This document shows positions 1 to 11,144 of a stretch of 64,000 nt of DNA, in pieces. The stretch is from Stemphylium vesicarium. Lineage: Eukaryota > Ascomycota > Dothideomycetes > Pleosporales > Pleosporaceae. The notes below the pieces were generated by a model. The model saw only the letters and a program-made list of their open reading frames with translations. It was not told the origin of the DNA and did no database searches. The DNA lies in assembly GCA_004380135.1 (NCBI GenBank), contig QXCR01000072.1, forward strand, positions 1-64,000. The letters are read 5' to 3'. The position numbers were made by a program, and so were the translations under genes. Position 1 is the stretch's first letter. Every line of letters starts with the position of its first letter.

Positions 1-383
1 GACGCCTCCCAGTCGCTGCGTTGGACCGGCTCTGTTGCAGTCGACACTGACACGTCTAACAGGAAGACGTAGCACCGCGCCGCAGCCTTGTACCACTGAA
101 ACATCGAGTTGATCGCCTTCGACCGCTCGTTGTTATTCCACCTGTCGATGCAGCATGTGTCGATCCAGAAGTACTGCAGCTCGTCCTGGGCCGCCCTTTC
201 GGCGCAAAACTGGAGCTTTCGATAGCCTTCTTCCTTCTCCTTGTAGGTCCCGTTCGATATGTCTTCGATAAGGATCTCAGAGTCGCTCCATCTGTGCGAC
301 AGAATGGCATAGGGCGGGGTCGTCTTGCCCCGGAAATCTGTCAAGATGACCCTTCCCAGCGCGTCAAAGTGGAGAAGCCGCAT
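1..383 (-). CDS. HET-domain protein, N-terminal part (cut by left window edge)
   Basis: The frame is open on the minus strand from an ATG at 383 to the window edge, giving the first 127 residues. It starts MRLLHFD, followed by PPYAILSHRW, FWIDTCCID and INSMFQWYK. These are the ordered hallmarks of the fungal HET domain (PF06985), which mediates cell-death responses after non-self recognition (heterokaryon incompatibility). The start is firm because MRLL is the usual HET beginning and matches the two other HET genes in this window (14808 and 24215). What follows the HET domain lies outside the window, so I cannot say whether this is a HET-only protein or another NLR-like receptor. Confidence 0.85.
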   Translation of the reverse strand, partial: MRLLHFDALGRVILTDFRGKTTPPYAILSHRWSDSEILIEDISNGTYKEKEEGYRKLQFCAERAAQDELQYFWIDTCCIDRWNNNERSKAINSMFQWYKAAARCYVFLLDVSVSTATEPVQRSDWEA

Positions 384-2463
384 GGCGTTTGCAGTTTGGC
401 TTAGCCTAGAAAAGGCGAGCCGCGAACGACTTCAATGATGTTGAGAGTAGAGAGGCATAGGAGCGACAGAGCGAAGCGGGCAGAGGAAGCTTGCGCTGGG
501 CTGCTGTGAAGGCTGCCTGCCGAGGCAGTGCGTGCGACAAGGCTGAGCGCCGCCCCGCCTCACAACATGCGCTGGATGGCGTTCGCCATGTGGACTCACG
601 TTGACTACTGCGTACATGGACAAGGTGCCAGCGAGTAGAGCAATCCTATCTAGACTGCTATCGTAGTGTCTCGCGACACTCGTGTTAACAAGGAAGGGTG
701 CGCAGCGATGTAGGTCGTATGGGCGTGAAGACACTGTCTTGTTGCACACACTTTGCGCACCATTCCGCAGACGTTCGACGAAAAGTCGATTGCTTTATAG
801 TGGAAGTAGTACAAGCCTGAGCGAGGAGCCCTTTGATAGCAGTTCGTACGACAAAAAAGCCGTTTTGCGAAGAAATTAGTTAGTAGAGGGAGTGTAAGGC
901 GCGGCTATGTGCAACGCGCGCGTGCACGCCTGTATCAACCGTTGTCTGCAAAGTCGGGAATAAGAGCTGCCTGGGGCGGAGTGCTCCTAGCCACAGCGCG
1001 CAAGGTGGACACACAGACATCTCAGCACGCTACTGGGAGCTGCTGCATGCCAAGAGCTGCTAAAGATGCACGGCCTGTTAGACGCGATCTAATGAACTTG
1101 CCCTCTGCGCGGAGAAACTGCCGGGATCCTCACTCCTTACCCGAAAATGACCTTTCGAGGCTGCAGTCTTAATCTTTACTATCTTAACTTTTTTTCTAGC
1201 CCACCGAGCTCTCTATAGATGTATACTATCGCGAACAAATAGGGGGTATTAGAGGAGAGTTAGCCAACAGCATTAACAGAATGGGCGATAGCATAGCCAA
1301 CAACGTGCTTTTCAGCGTCGGAGACTAATGTGCTAGGAGAACGAGAGCTGTAGAATAGATGCGCACTGCACTTGTTTGTCTTAGAGAACACTAGGGAAAA
1401 TCCGAGGGTCCGGAAGAGAATGCGTCCGTTATACCATGCGTCCTGGCACGGTTGGATTGACATTAAGTAGGCGTAGACCTTATACCAAGTGCGACTTGAA
1501 GAGATGGAGAGGTAGGCAAATCCAGAGAGAGGGAGAGAGCACTTCCTGAATGCAAAAAATAGTACCCTCAAGAAAGGGAAATATACTACAAACGACACCA
1601 AACACGAAGGCTCGCAACCACCAACAGCCTGTATTCCTCAATCTCGGCAATAAAGATTTGCATACGAAACAATTCCTCGCATTCGCGCATCTAGTGCTCG
1701 ACTACATTAAAGACAAGCCGGCCTATTCCCATCAACGCCAAGCGGCCCTAACATCTCCATCTCAAACGTCACAACCTCCCTCTCCCACCGCCCCCTCGAT
1801 CCCATCAGCGCAGCCAGCCCTGTTATCCTCTTTTCTACCGCGCTTACAGCGCGCATATTGCAAAATGCGCTCTGCCCCTTCCCTCCCACGCGACGTCAGT
1901 CTCAGCCCACCACCGCTCGCAGCGCAGCCAATGGCCCACCCCCGGAGTCGGTCCGATGGACGCGGACACGACAACCTGCTTTCCCGCATGATCTACGCCC
2001 CGCCCACCGCGCCTGCGAACGCGCCAGTTCTCTTGGTGCGTAGGTGGAGCGGAACGTAAGTGTAGTGGGTGGGCGGGTGGAGCGGTGTGGACTGTTGCCG
2101 TCGTCATGGCGTGTTGGGCACGCGGCCAGGGGCGTAGGGAAAGCCAAGGTTTTTGCCTATGTCGCTGCTGGTGGCGGTGGTGGTGGTAGTGGATGAGAGA
2201 ATAGCAGGTCGGAAAAGCTTTCTAGCGGAGAGTTTTTGTGTCGTGGCGCGATTGAGGAAGATTAGATGCGGGGCTAGGTAGGCAGGCGGGTATCGCGTCG
2301 CATGCGGACCAGGAAAAAAAGGCTCCACACTCTAGGTGTGCTGTATGGTATGTGTTTCTTGACAAGAAATTTTGTGATGTCGTTGTTGTAGTTTTTGCTC
2401 GGATGTTTTTTTTTCTTTACTCCAGAGTACGAAGAGAGGGGAGAAGCATGGGAAACGTTTTTC
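384..2463. other. Intergenic, no supported gene; contains a degenerate repeat-like piece
   Basis: About 2.1 kb upstream of the truncated HET gene. Open frames here overlap on both strands and have neither conserved motifs nor coherent splice sites. Positions about 1265-1370 resemble a piece at about 15845-15960 (see findings). Positions 1740-2050 are C-rich on the plus strand, which produces open frames in several readings by composition alone. Confidence 0.5.
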
Positions 2464-2822
2464 TCAGACTCTCCCATTCTTGCGACTGAACAGTTGGGTG
2501 AAATCTGTTTCTAGCTCTTCGATACTTCGCTCTGTGGATGACAGCGTGGGGCTAGCTGGTGAGAGGTGCGCACAGATTTCCGGCATCTATAGAGTTCTTG
2601 TGTTAGTCTTCGTATAGAAATAGTAGAGGGTTCTTCATGTCTAGAACAGGAAGGAAGGGGGAGTTGCAGATACAAACTTACCGAGCACGCGGAATCTGAG
2701 CGAGGACGAAATTGCTGCTGTTGCTGTTGCTCTTGCAACCCGGCTTGCATTTCCACGGCTTGCATCTCGTACGTATATGTTATGCGAAGCAGGTCGTGGA
2801 TGGTGAGGTGTGTTGTCGACAT
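2464..2822 (-). CDS. Small hypothetical protein, 87 aa, two exons
   Basis: Exons at 2822-2682 and 2586-2464 (minus) are joined by a 95-bp intron with GTAAGT donor, CTAAC branch site and TAG acceptor. Splicing is in phase 0 and yields 87 residues beginning MSTTHLTIHD. Exon 1 carries a run of six glutamines (residues 32-37); exon 2 ends in a charged stretch containing ERSIEELETDF. I do not recognise a family. The textbook intron and the sensible composition on both sides support a real gene. The frame is also open upstream of the chosen ATG to about 3083, so the true start could be further upstream, possibly with more exons. No signal peptide or membrane segment is visible. Confidence 0.45.
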
Positions 2823-3868
2823 ATCTGGTTGCAGTCCGTAGATGGTAGATGGTACAACAAGAAGTAATCTGGGTTCACTCTGGTCTCTTCCGGAACGCGG
2901 TACGATGGGACGTCGAGTGTACTTCAAAGAAGACCTCGAGACGGTGGAGATCGTAAATATATAACGCGTTGCCCCGATACGCCTCTTTCTGCTTTGCTCA
3001 CAAACACGTGTGTTGTGATTGGTCGGAGGCAGTTGGCTTACTATTCTCCTACCAACCAAGGATGTTGCAACAGATCGAATCACCTGTAAGATGATGTTCT
3101 CGACAGCTGTTAAAACAACCGAAAGACGTTCAAAATAAGCAAAACAAGCTGTGTGAGTATTGATGAAGATTGGGCGACTGCAACAAAATAACGGCTGCAG
3201 CCTGGTAGCTCTTTATGCAAATACCAACACAGGTATATGCGATATCACACCCGTGCATCAGCTTGTCTAGTCCTACCCACCACACCAATAAATAGCGCGT
3301 CATTTCTTTTTTCACCAAGCTTAGTTTCGTTGTCGGGGGGCTTGCATTCGTTCCCTCCTTTGCACTTCATGCAGCAGCGAGCGAGGGTCCGACGGTCCGT
3401 GCACCGTAGACTACCCGCCGGATGCGCTGTGTTCGCTTCGTGCGGGCAAGAATGTCGGGGCCTATTGCCTCCATTGAGTGGATAACATGTCGGGGTAAGG
3501 ACGTTATGCTGGTGCCTGGGAGAACAAGATGATGAGGCGTCCTGAGGGCTTTGTTGGAAGGATGCGGAGATGACGGCGTTACGGCCGGAAGGTGGTGCTA
3601 AAGCCGAAGAGACAAGACCGAGATCAGCGACGGAAGAGCTGGTCATGGCGGAGGCAGCAGTATTTTGAGTTTTGCGCTCGACATCAAAAGGAAACCTGTT
3701 AGGGACTTCAGTCGTTCTCACGTATCTGTTGTACAAGTCCATTGGTCGCGCTTCCGTACCGACAATCAAGCATGGATGCATTGCCTCTCTGGATGCAGCC
3801 TTGCCCACTCCCGCTTCTTGCTACATCTTCTTCTTCTTCCAGTCTTACACCTGCAGCCCAATCCACGT
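2823..3868. other. Intergenic, no firm gene
   Basis: A 187-codon minus-strand frame at 3808-3245 has no recognisable domain and overlaps a plus-strand frame of similar size, so it was not called. A small upstream exon of the 87-aa gene could hide here. Confidence 0.4.
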
Positions 3869-5629
3869 CTACCTCTGCTCTGTCTCCCTCCTCCCCAAAG
3901 CAATCAATCGCCCCAGCCCATCGACTACAAAAACCTTGCCATTCCCAAACACCGGTCGCCCAAACTTGACTGCACCTTCGACCTTTGGCACCGGCAACTC
4001 CACCAACTCCCCATCCACAGGTACCGCTCTAAAAGCTCTCAGCCCTGCATTTATGTCTGTGGCCCATACGATGCCTGTGCCCGGCTCTTCTTTGTTGCTC
4101 GTTATGGTCGGCAGCCCGGCGCCGCCCCAGTGGCCATTGGTATCCGAGGACTTGCCCGCAAAGCTAAAAGGGCTAGCAGAAGGGGCATGGGAAGAGCTCT
4201 GGGAGAAGGCGAAGGCTGTCAACCCCGTATTACCAGGATTGACATAGATATATCCGCCTTCTCTGGGATACGAGCCAATCGCACCAAACACCTCGCCTTC
4301 CAGAGGAATCGTCTGCAAAATACTATCCGTCGTACCATTCCCCGCCTGAAGATACCCACCCAAGTCATCAACCTCAGTAACGTACATCTTGGGATTCGTC
4401 GACGTCGCCACGCCAACCCTCTTCCCATCGCGTGTTTTGAAGACGGAAGCATCGAGGATAGCGAACCCGCCACTTCCTATATCTTGACCTGAATCCGTCT
4501 GCCAGTCTGACGGGCGAAAGAAATCCACGAGTTGGATACCATCACCACTCCCCTCATCCAGCGTGATGCGCGCCACAGTCTCAGACAGCACACCCAGTCC
4601 TTCATGCCCTTTCTTCGGCACCAAATCGCGCTGACTGGCCGTCGACCCGCCTCCATTATCAATCGTAAAAAAGACGTCTTTCCCATCACTCGAAAGCCCC
4701 GCGCCAGCCTGCCAGATACCCCCGGCTCCACCACCATGCCATGCCGTCCAATCATCAGTGTACGCGCTCTTATTTCCCGCCTGCGTGGTCCAAGTGTACA
4801 CATCCTGCGTCGCAAGGTTGACCGCCACAACCGCGCCCGTATAGTTAAAGGCGTCGCACAGGCCGCCAAACCCGGCGTACAGCATGTCGCCCAGCAGCAC
4901 CAGCGCGGGGCGCTGGAGTACCAGGCCCCCAAGAAAGGTCTTGCGCATGTCGTTGTCGGCCGGCTGGCCGTCGATGCTAATTGGCCACTTGTACAGATCC
5001 TGCAGAGTATCGAGATACACGCCGTACAAGTAGTACACCGAGTTCAGCGGCGGGTACGCGCCGCCGGGCTTCCGGTAATCGGTGATGTAGGATTTCGCGT
5101 AGAAGAAGGCGATTTCGTTGCCGGCTTCGCGGTAGATGACCGGCGTGCCCATTATGCCTAGGGTGCGGCTTACGTGCTCGGTGCAGAAGGCTTGGTCCAT
5201 TGGCCACGGGGGTAAGACTTGACGTTCGTTGAGTAGCGAGCCGGTCTCTGCATCGAAGGTGCGGATCGTGTTTGTGGTTGAGGCTGTGAAGATGATTTGG
5301 CGGCCCGTGGAGGAGAGAGTGTGGACGAGGGGGCGGGCCCAGTGCTGTGGTGGATATTAGTAGGGAACGTCTTTTTTGTAGGGAAAAGCATAGCGAAAGG
5401 TATGAACAACTTTTTCGTCCGGGTCAAAGGTTGCGTTCCATAATTGTGTGAAATGGGGCAGATCTGAGGGATCAATGTCATGGTCGCCACCGAGATAAGA
5501 GGACTGGTAGATATCCGAGTCTCGCGGTGAGTCTGAGGGTGCGCCGGTTCTTTGACCTGTTGCGATATGTGCGAGCAAGCTTGTAACTGCCAGGGTAGTT
5601 AAAGTTATGAAGGAGCTTAGTGACCACAT
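3869..5629 (-). CDS. Secreted PQQ-like beta-propeller protein, 564 aa
   Basis: Exons at 5629-5411 and 5344-3869 (minus). The 66-bp intron has a weak GTTGTT donor, a perfect TACTAAT branch site and a CAG acceptor, and splices in phase 0. The protein begins with a hydrophobic signal peptide (residues 1-25, ending near HIATGQ), followed by a globular region with blade-like repeats such as RQIIFTAST, GIMGTPVIYREAG, VVAVNLATQDVYTW and YIYVNPGNTGLTAF. This pattern resembles fungal extracellular proteins of the quinoprotein alcohol dehydrogenase-like (PQQ/WD-type propeller) superfamily. No catalytic residues could be assigned, so enzymatic activity is unproven. Because the first exon carries the signal peptide, a gene model starting at the internal Met at 5200 would wrongly make the protein look cytosolic. 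The exact donor is the least certain point. Confidence 0.75.
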
Positions 5630-6163
5630 CTTGACTTTAGGGATCGATTGCCTGAGACAGCAGTGCTCGCAGCGTGAGACATGAAGCAAACCTATATGCT
5701 GGCAGATGCGCAAACCAGCGCTCATGGCGATAATCTATGCACACATTATGACGAAGACAAACCTGGGGTTTTGATCGCATTTCAATCTAATTGTCGTGGC
5801 ATTTGGTCGGTACTTGGGTCATGTTGATGCCGGGTATTCTACACGACCGGGGTTCGTTTATGGCGTGGATATTAGCTTGTGGGGCACGACGTTGAATATC
5901 ACCCGGATATATTAGAATCAAGCGGGGATTAGTCACCAATGCAATGTCTTTTTTTGTTATAATGTGTTCTGTTCATTCTGATTCCGATGTGATGTGATGT
6001 TTCGCTAATGAAGATGGTTAGCGTGTGATTTTCATGTACTTGACACGACCGTTTACCTTCAATATAACTTTTGCTCGTCGCTACAACTGAAGCTCTTTTT
6101 ATGCCGACCTGTCTAGATAAGTGATACTGGACAGATTGAGACTTAGGATCAAGCCAATTCCCT
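5630..6163. other. Intergenic between propeller gene and sugar transporter
   Basis: About 530 bp holding the 5' flank of the propeller gene and the 3' flank of the transporter, both on the minus strand. It is moderately AT-rich. No gene or repeat seen. Confidence 0.5.
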
Positions 6164-7832
6164 CTATTGCGCCCGCTGCTGACTGGGCTCTCTGCTGTGG
6201 TCCACACTGGGAACCTGGTCCTCCACTCTCCTCAACAACGGCACGCGCTCTGCGTCCACATTGCCCTCACCCTCTGGGTCGGGATACAACATCTTTTTCC
6301 ATTCGCCCTTGCCCACTTTGCTAACCCTCCAGGTACCCTGCTCGCCGGCCTCCTTGAAGAATTCCATGTTCTCGTCGAATGTACGCCCGCCAGTCTCCGG
6401 AAGGTAGAAGTACGTCCACAGGCCAGCGAAAGTATTGGTACCCGCAAAGACAAGGAAGATGAAGTAGTCCAGGTTGTTGAAAAGAACGGGCGTAAGGAAG
6501 GTGATGGCGAAGTTGGCCAAGCCCCAGATGATGACGGAAATAGCGGTACCCTGTGCACGGGCAGTCGTGGGGTACACCTCGGTGGGGAAAAGCCACACGG
6601 TTGACAGCCAGCCGATTCCGAAAGCACCGGTTGCGACAAAGAGGACTACAGTGCCGATAATACCGGGGACGTATATGGGGATATGCAGGGAGTCGGAGTT
6701 TGCTGCTAGACCGCCGAAGAGTGCGAGGAGGGCGAACGAGGACGAGAGGATCATGGAGCCGTGGATCAAGATCTTGCGGCGACCGATAGCGTCAATCAGG
6801 AGCCACGCGAGTGTCATGAGGAAGAAGTAAGATGTGTAATTGCCAAGAGTTAGGTATTCTGAGTTGCGGACTGAGAAGCCAAGTAGCTGTTTCATACATT
6901 AGTGTCAGATCAGCGCATTGGTGGTTCGTATCACTTACCTCAAAGATCTGCGGCCCATACACACTGACCGCACCATAACCAGTCAACGCCTGGTTGACCT
7001 GCGACATGACTGTGATCATCGTAGGATGGAATTGCGGATGACTTGGCGTCAACATATCCATGTACCCCACCTTGTCGTCCTTTTCCTTTTCGTGCTGCTC
7101 CAAAAGCTCGTCGAACTTCTCTTTACCCTGATCACCATAGATGTCATTGAGTGCAGTCTTTGCATCATCTTGGTGGTCGTGGAAAATAAGCCAGCGGGGT
7201 GATTCTGGGAGGCGCTCGACAAATGCCATGAGCAGGACAGGGTAGATCTGCATGACGATGATGGGAATGCGCCATGCCCATTGGTTCTGCTTGCCGAGGA
7301 GGATGGTGACGAGAAGGTTGATGCCAAACGCCATGACGAGACCAAAGATGTTGGACTGGAACTCCTGGGCCAAAGCCTTACCGCGGGAATCGTCTGAGCT
7401 GAGCTCCGAGGAGTACGTCGGGATAACCGCGTCGATGCCGCCAACACCGAGTCCCATTACCACTCTTCCTGCCAACATGACACCTAAAGCGACCTGGCTG
7501 CTCTTCCCCAAAAAGCCCATTCCGCTGACAAACATGATAAGATTTCCCAAGCAAGCCGTGGCCAAGCTGAAGAAGATGCTCTTTTTTCTTCCGAGTTGAT
7601 CGGCGAGTTTGGAGAAGAGTACTGCACCGACTGCACAGCCGAGGTAGTAGATAGCTACGATGACACCGACCATAGGAGATTCCTCGTACAGGCCCATGGT
7701 ATCGAGGTAGTCGTAATTAGTGTTGATGAGGGACATCATACCCTGGTCGTAACCATACAGCGCAATGGCTGTGGCAGAGAATATGACGACATTGGTTTGT
7801 TTGTCTGATATGGCTTGCGCTATAAAAGACAT
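6164..7832 (-). CDS. MFS sugar transporter, 538 aa
   Basis: Exons at 7832-6939 and 6886-6164 with a 52-bp intron (GTAAGT donor, CTAAT branch, CAG acceptor), phase 0. The length is typical of fungal sugar porters (Sugar_tr, PF00083), 12-helix plasma-membrane carriers. Family landmarks: YGYDQGMMS in helix 1, KLADQLGRKK in the loop between helices 2 and 3, RVVMGLGVGG in helix 4, PESPRWL before the central loop, AIGRRK after helix 8, and PETGGRTFDE after helix 12. The central hydrophilic loop holds the charged stretch HEKEKDDK. The sugar specificity (hexose, disaccharide or other) cannot be read from sequence. The neighbouring transporter relic at 20.4-21.1 kb belongs to the same superfamily but is not a close copy. 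Confidence 0.9.
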
Positions 7833-8801
7833 GGTGAATGGTTGAGGTAGCCCTGAAGCCTAGGCAAAAAGGCTCGATCGATAAATGCGAAGCAGAACAA
7901 AACTCAATCTGCAAGTGAGTGGTGTACAAAGAGGTCTACAAAGGTGATGGAGAACGCTGAGGAGATAAAAAGTCTAGATCGTTGGGGTCTGACGTACAAG
8001 CCGGTTGAATAGCGGTACGCGTTACACGCTACTTGTCCATGTTTCTTGATCAGCTGGGCGCCCTTATTCGCAGATCGATCCAAATGGCTTTTTCTGAACC
8101 TATGACGAGTGTATGCAGGGACGCGATGTCGATCAGAGACTAGGGGTCGGGGATAGCCCCACCAGTTTGTCAACGGTCTTTTGCCGGCGACGGCTTTCCC
8201 GTGCAACATTCTCGCGGGCCGTTGACCTTCATGGATCTCATTAGATTCGCCTTCCTCGTCGGAAATAATTCGTAATTACGGACTGGATTGGGATTCATGT
8301 GTCTAGGAGGCAGGGCGATGAATGCTGTGTGCGGCCGCTAAGCTTCCAATGCCGCGATTTGGGATGCTTAGCGCCACCAACTATTAGCGACATCGTGCTC
8401 GATCGTCTCGATCGCTTCTGCCTTGCGACGTCAATCCCGGCATTTCAACTGCATCCTTCGCCCCCATTGTTAGTCACTATACCTGGCTTCTTGTCTGGTC
8501 TTCTATGCTAGGGATCAGTAGTTATTCAGCGATCGCAGCGTCGTGCCCATAGAGTTCTAACTTGCGTCCAAGATCGATCGTACATCAGACTCACAATGCC
8601 CAAGTACAAACATTTGATCGTATCAGTATTTTGTTTCCTCGGATAGTGAAGACAAGGACATGAAAGAGAGATCAGAGTCTGCTATATAAACCGATTGCCG
8701 ATATCGGTACTCAGCATAATAGAAACCTCGACCCTTGCGGATTCTCAATGCCAGGAATGACAGTTACCATCAGTATGTCCGGACCTCGATCAAACCACTC
8801 A
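7833..8801. other. Intergenic, nothing recognised
   Basis: About 970 bp between the transporter start and the 3' end of the cysteine-rich gene. Short open frames on both strands show no domain or coherent splicing. The part nearest 7833 is presumably the transporter promoter. Confidence 0.5.
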
Positions 8802-10090
8802 TCATGCAATGAGATCCTGCTTGCTGGGCGGGGGCGCTATGCAATATCCCACGCCTTTGTCGTTCAGGGCGCAGATGAGATTGGAGCCGCAGTCTTCCAC
8901 GTCCTCCCATTCCCCATTCTCGAAGCGAACGACAAAGTGCTTGTTGCAAGCGTATGAGCCTTCGGTAGCACAGGCCTTGGGGTCTTGACGTGTGATGTGC
9001 GACATCTGTCTAGGTACACAATGAGCGATACCAGGAGGGCGTTCGATGCACTTGGCGTCGCGACCGCAGTACGCCGATTGGACCCATTCACCCTTTGCGT
9101 TGCAAGTGAGAATATTGGGGTCAGAGCAACGGTAGGAGCCTGACACGCAGCCTCTTCGCTCGATTGACAAGGCAGGATCCTTTGGTTCACCACGGGCTTC
9201 AAGCAAGTCTTTCTTCTTCGGAATGCAGAATGCGACTCCGCCTCCCGAGATGCATTTCCCCCCTTTACCACAGTCGGCAGACCACCTCCAGTTGACTCCA
9301 GTGTTTTCACAGACGACTGTCCATTCCGAATGAGTCTCTTCGCTGTAGGCGCAAGGGTAATACCCAGGCTTGCAGCTCTCATGGATATCGAACGGGGCTA
9401 GATTTTGCGGAGACTCCTCTGGAGCATTCAGTTCGGCATCAATCCGGTGGGTCTAAAGATTGTATTAGCAGGGATTCAGCATCAAGCATGATACCGTGGC
9501 TGGATGAGCTGGAGACCAGGAGTCCAATCATTGTGCACTAGACTTACATCATCTTGGGTAACAGTGTTGTCGATGTCTCCAGCCTCGCGCGAGAAGAGCT
9601 TGGTCCTCTTGCAGCAAGCGCACTTGTCGCTGCACTTGGTACCCTTCCTGCAATAGTGATCGGTCGAGCAAAAGCCGTACTTGCAAACCAGAACCCTAGT
9701 CTGGTCGTTGGAGCACTCATATGACTTCTTTGCCTCAGCTTCGAGCGCACCCTCGTCCTTCTTTGCGAGAGCGACTGGTATCTCGGGCGAACACTCGGCA
9801 CCGCGCTGGTTCTCGATGCATCTGACACGACACAACTCGGTGGTCGCGCATGCGGCGCCGTTGGCGGGACAAGCCATGATGCCGACATCGTGGTCGCAGT
9901 GGTAACTAGGAGGTAAATGGAGTCAGTCAGATGCCCCAAGAGGTTCGCGGACTAAGGGTTTGAGTACTCACGTAATCCCTCCGTTGTTCTCGTGTTTTGG
10001 AGCTGGGCTAATGATAGATGCTGCAACGGCGTTGGCCTCACCAGCAGCAACCGCCACCAGTGCAGCAACCGCAACAGCGAGAAGCTTCAT
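8802..10090 (-). CDS. Secreted cysteine-rich repeat protein, 375 aa
   Basis: Three exons on the minus strand: 10090-9972, 9905-9548 and 9452-8802. Introns of 66 and 94 bp have GTGAGT and GTAAGT donors and TAG acceptors; phases fit. Residues 1-22 are an alanine/valine-rich signal peptide (MKLLAVAVAALVAV). The mature part has a cysteine-rich N-terminal section (residues 42-133, with CSDKCACCKR) and then three related modules at roughly 186-238, 261-306 and 319-364. Each module has the pattern C-x3/4-GxYxC...W...CG...C...C; module 3 lacks the third Cys. The spacing recalls small carbohydrate-binding or effector-type disulfide modules (CBM19-like is my loose comparison only). No enzyme domain is attached. 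A secreted cell-wall-binding or host-interaction role is inference. Confidence 0.75.
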
Positions 10091-10640
10091 TGCAGCGTAG
10101 TCGCAGTGTGTTAGACAAAAGATGGACTGTCAACAATGGTTTGGGAGTAAGCAGCGGGTGACGAGGGAAGAGATGCCGGGGTCAGTCGGGGATGGAACGA
10201 GTAGGGAAGCCCAGTGATGGTAAGCTTTTATCGTGAGCGTAATAACAGTATCTGCCGTCTACCCCACACGGGCTCGCTGCATGACGCTGCTCAGGTTTCA
10301 AACTGCGGAGCATGGGCGTTGGTTTGGCAGGAGTGGTGAGATGAGGTGAGGTGAGAGAGCGGAGTGAGTGAGGGAAAGAGCGACATCGCCGGGCTTACAG
10401 CTGATAGAGCGTCTCGTTTATTACTTTTTCCCTACAGCATAAGCGTAAGGAACATTATCGGCAACCTGTGTTTGATGAAGTGATTCTATAGGGAAAAGAG
10501 AATAGAGCGCATTTGTTGCCAACCACAGGCGTGGCATCCCTCGCCCTAAATCTAACACCGCGACAATAAGGTGCGTCCCTATGTGGAGAGACACACTACG
10601 TCCCGAGACAGGTTGGCAATTCGGACCTTCGGCACCTCTA
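10091..10640. other. Promoter-side intergenic of the cysteine-rich gene
   Basis: Normal-composition DNA upstream of the ATG at 10090, with G/A-rich segments around 10330-10380. No gene seen. Confidence 0.4.
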
Positions 10641-11100
10641 ATACTTAAGTCTATTAAACTTCTGGCGTAATAAATTAGTTATAGATAAGTTTATCTTTAT
10701 ACTAGTAGGCTTTAGCTTAGATCTTTATAGTGTTAGCTATATTATTACTTATCCTATCTACGCTATTAAATAACCCTCTCATAATACCCCCTTATCTACT
10801 CGCTATCTAGGAAGTTTTCTTAGATATTAGAAGGTTAAAAACGAAGGACGTTAAAGGAAAGTTATTTGTCTAGTATTTAGAGATCGCTCTAGCGTAGACA
10901 CATGCATGCTAGGACCTCCGAAGTATAGGTGAGATAATACCTGTAGATAGGTTTGGGCTATTAGGACGCGCAACTAAATCTTAGCATATATTAGCCTATA
11001 TTAGCGTTGTAATAAGCTATCTATAATATATTGTAATGAATTTAGCGCTATGCCCACCTAACACTTCCTCTGAATAGGTGTGGCGCGTACTTACTGCTTT
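10640..11100. repeat. AT-rich, TpA-rich tract (RIP-like damaged repeat remnant)
   Basis: The base composition drops abruptly to high AT, with dense TTA/TAG/CTA/TAT words (for example TTAGCTTAGATC and ATATTAGCC) on both strands and no usable open frame. Repeat-induced point mutation in ascomycetes turns CpA into TpA, which gives this texture. The tract lies just downstream of the NLR-like gene and ends before its stop codon. The original element cannot be identified. Confidence 0.6.
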
Positions 11101-11144
11101 GACATGCGATCCGCTGCCTCGACATAGATCGCAGGTTAATAAGT

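Noticed and set aside
1550..2059. 169-codon plus-strand open frame, C-rich
   Set aside because: Low-complexity Pro/Ser-rich translation, with open frames in several other readings of the same DNA.
3245..3808. 187-codon minus-strand open frame
   Set aside because: No domain, no supporting splice sites, and a competing plus-strand frame; composition alone can explain it.
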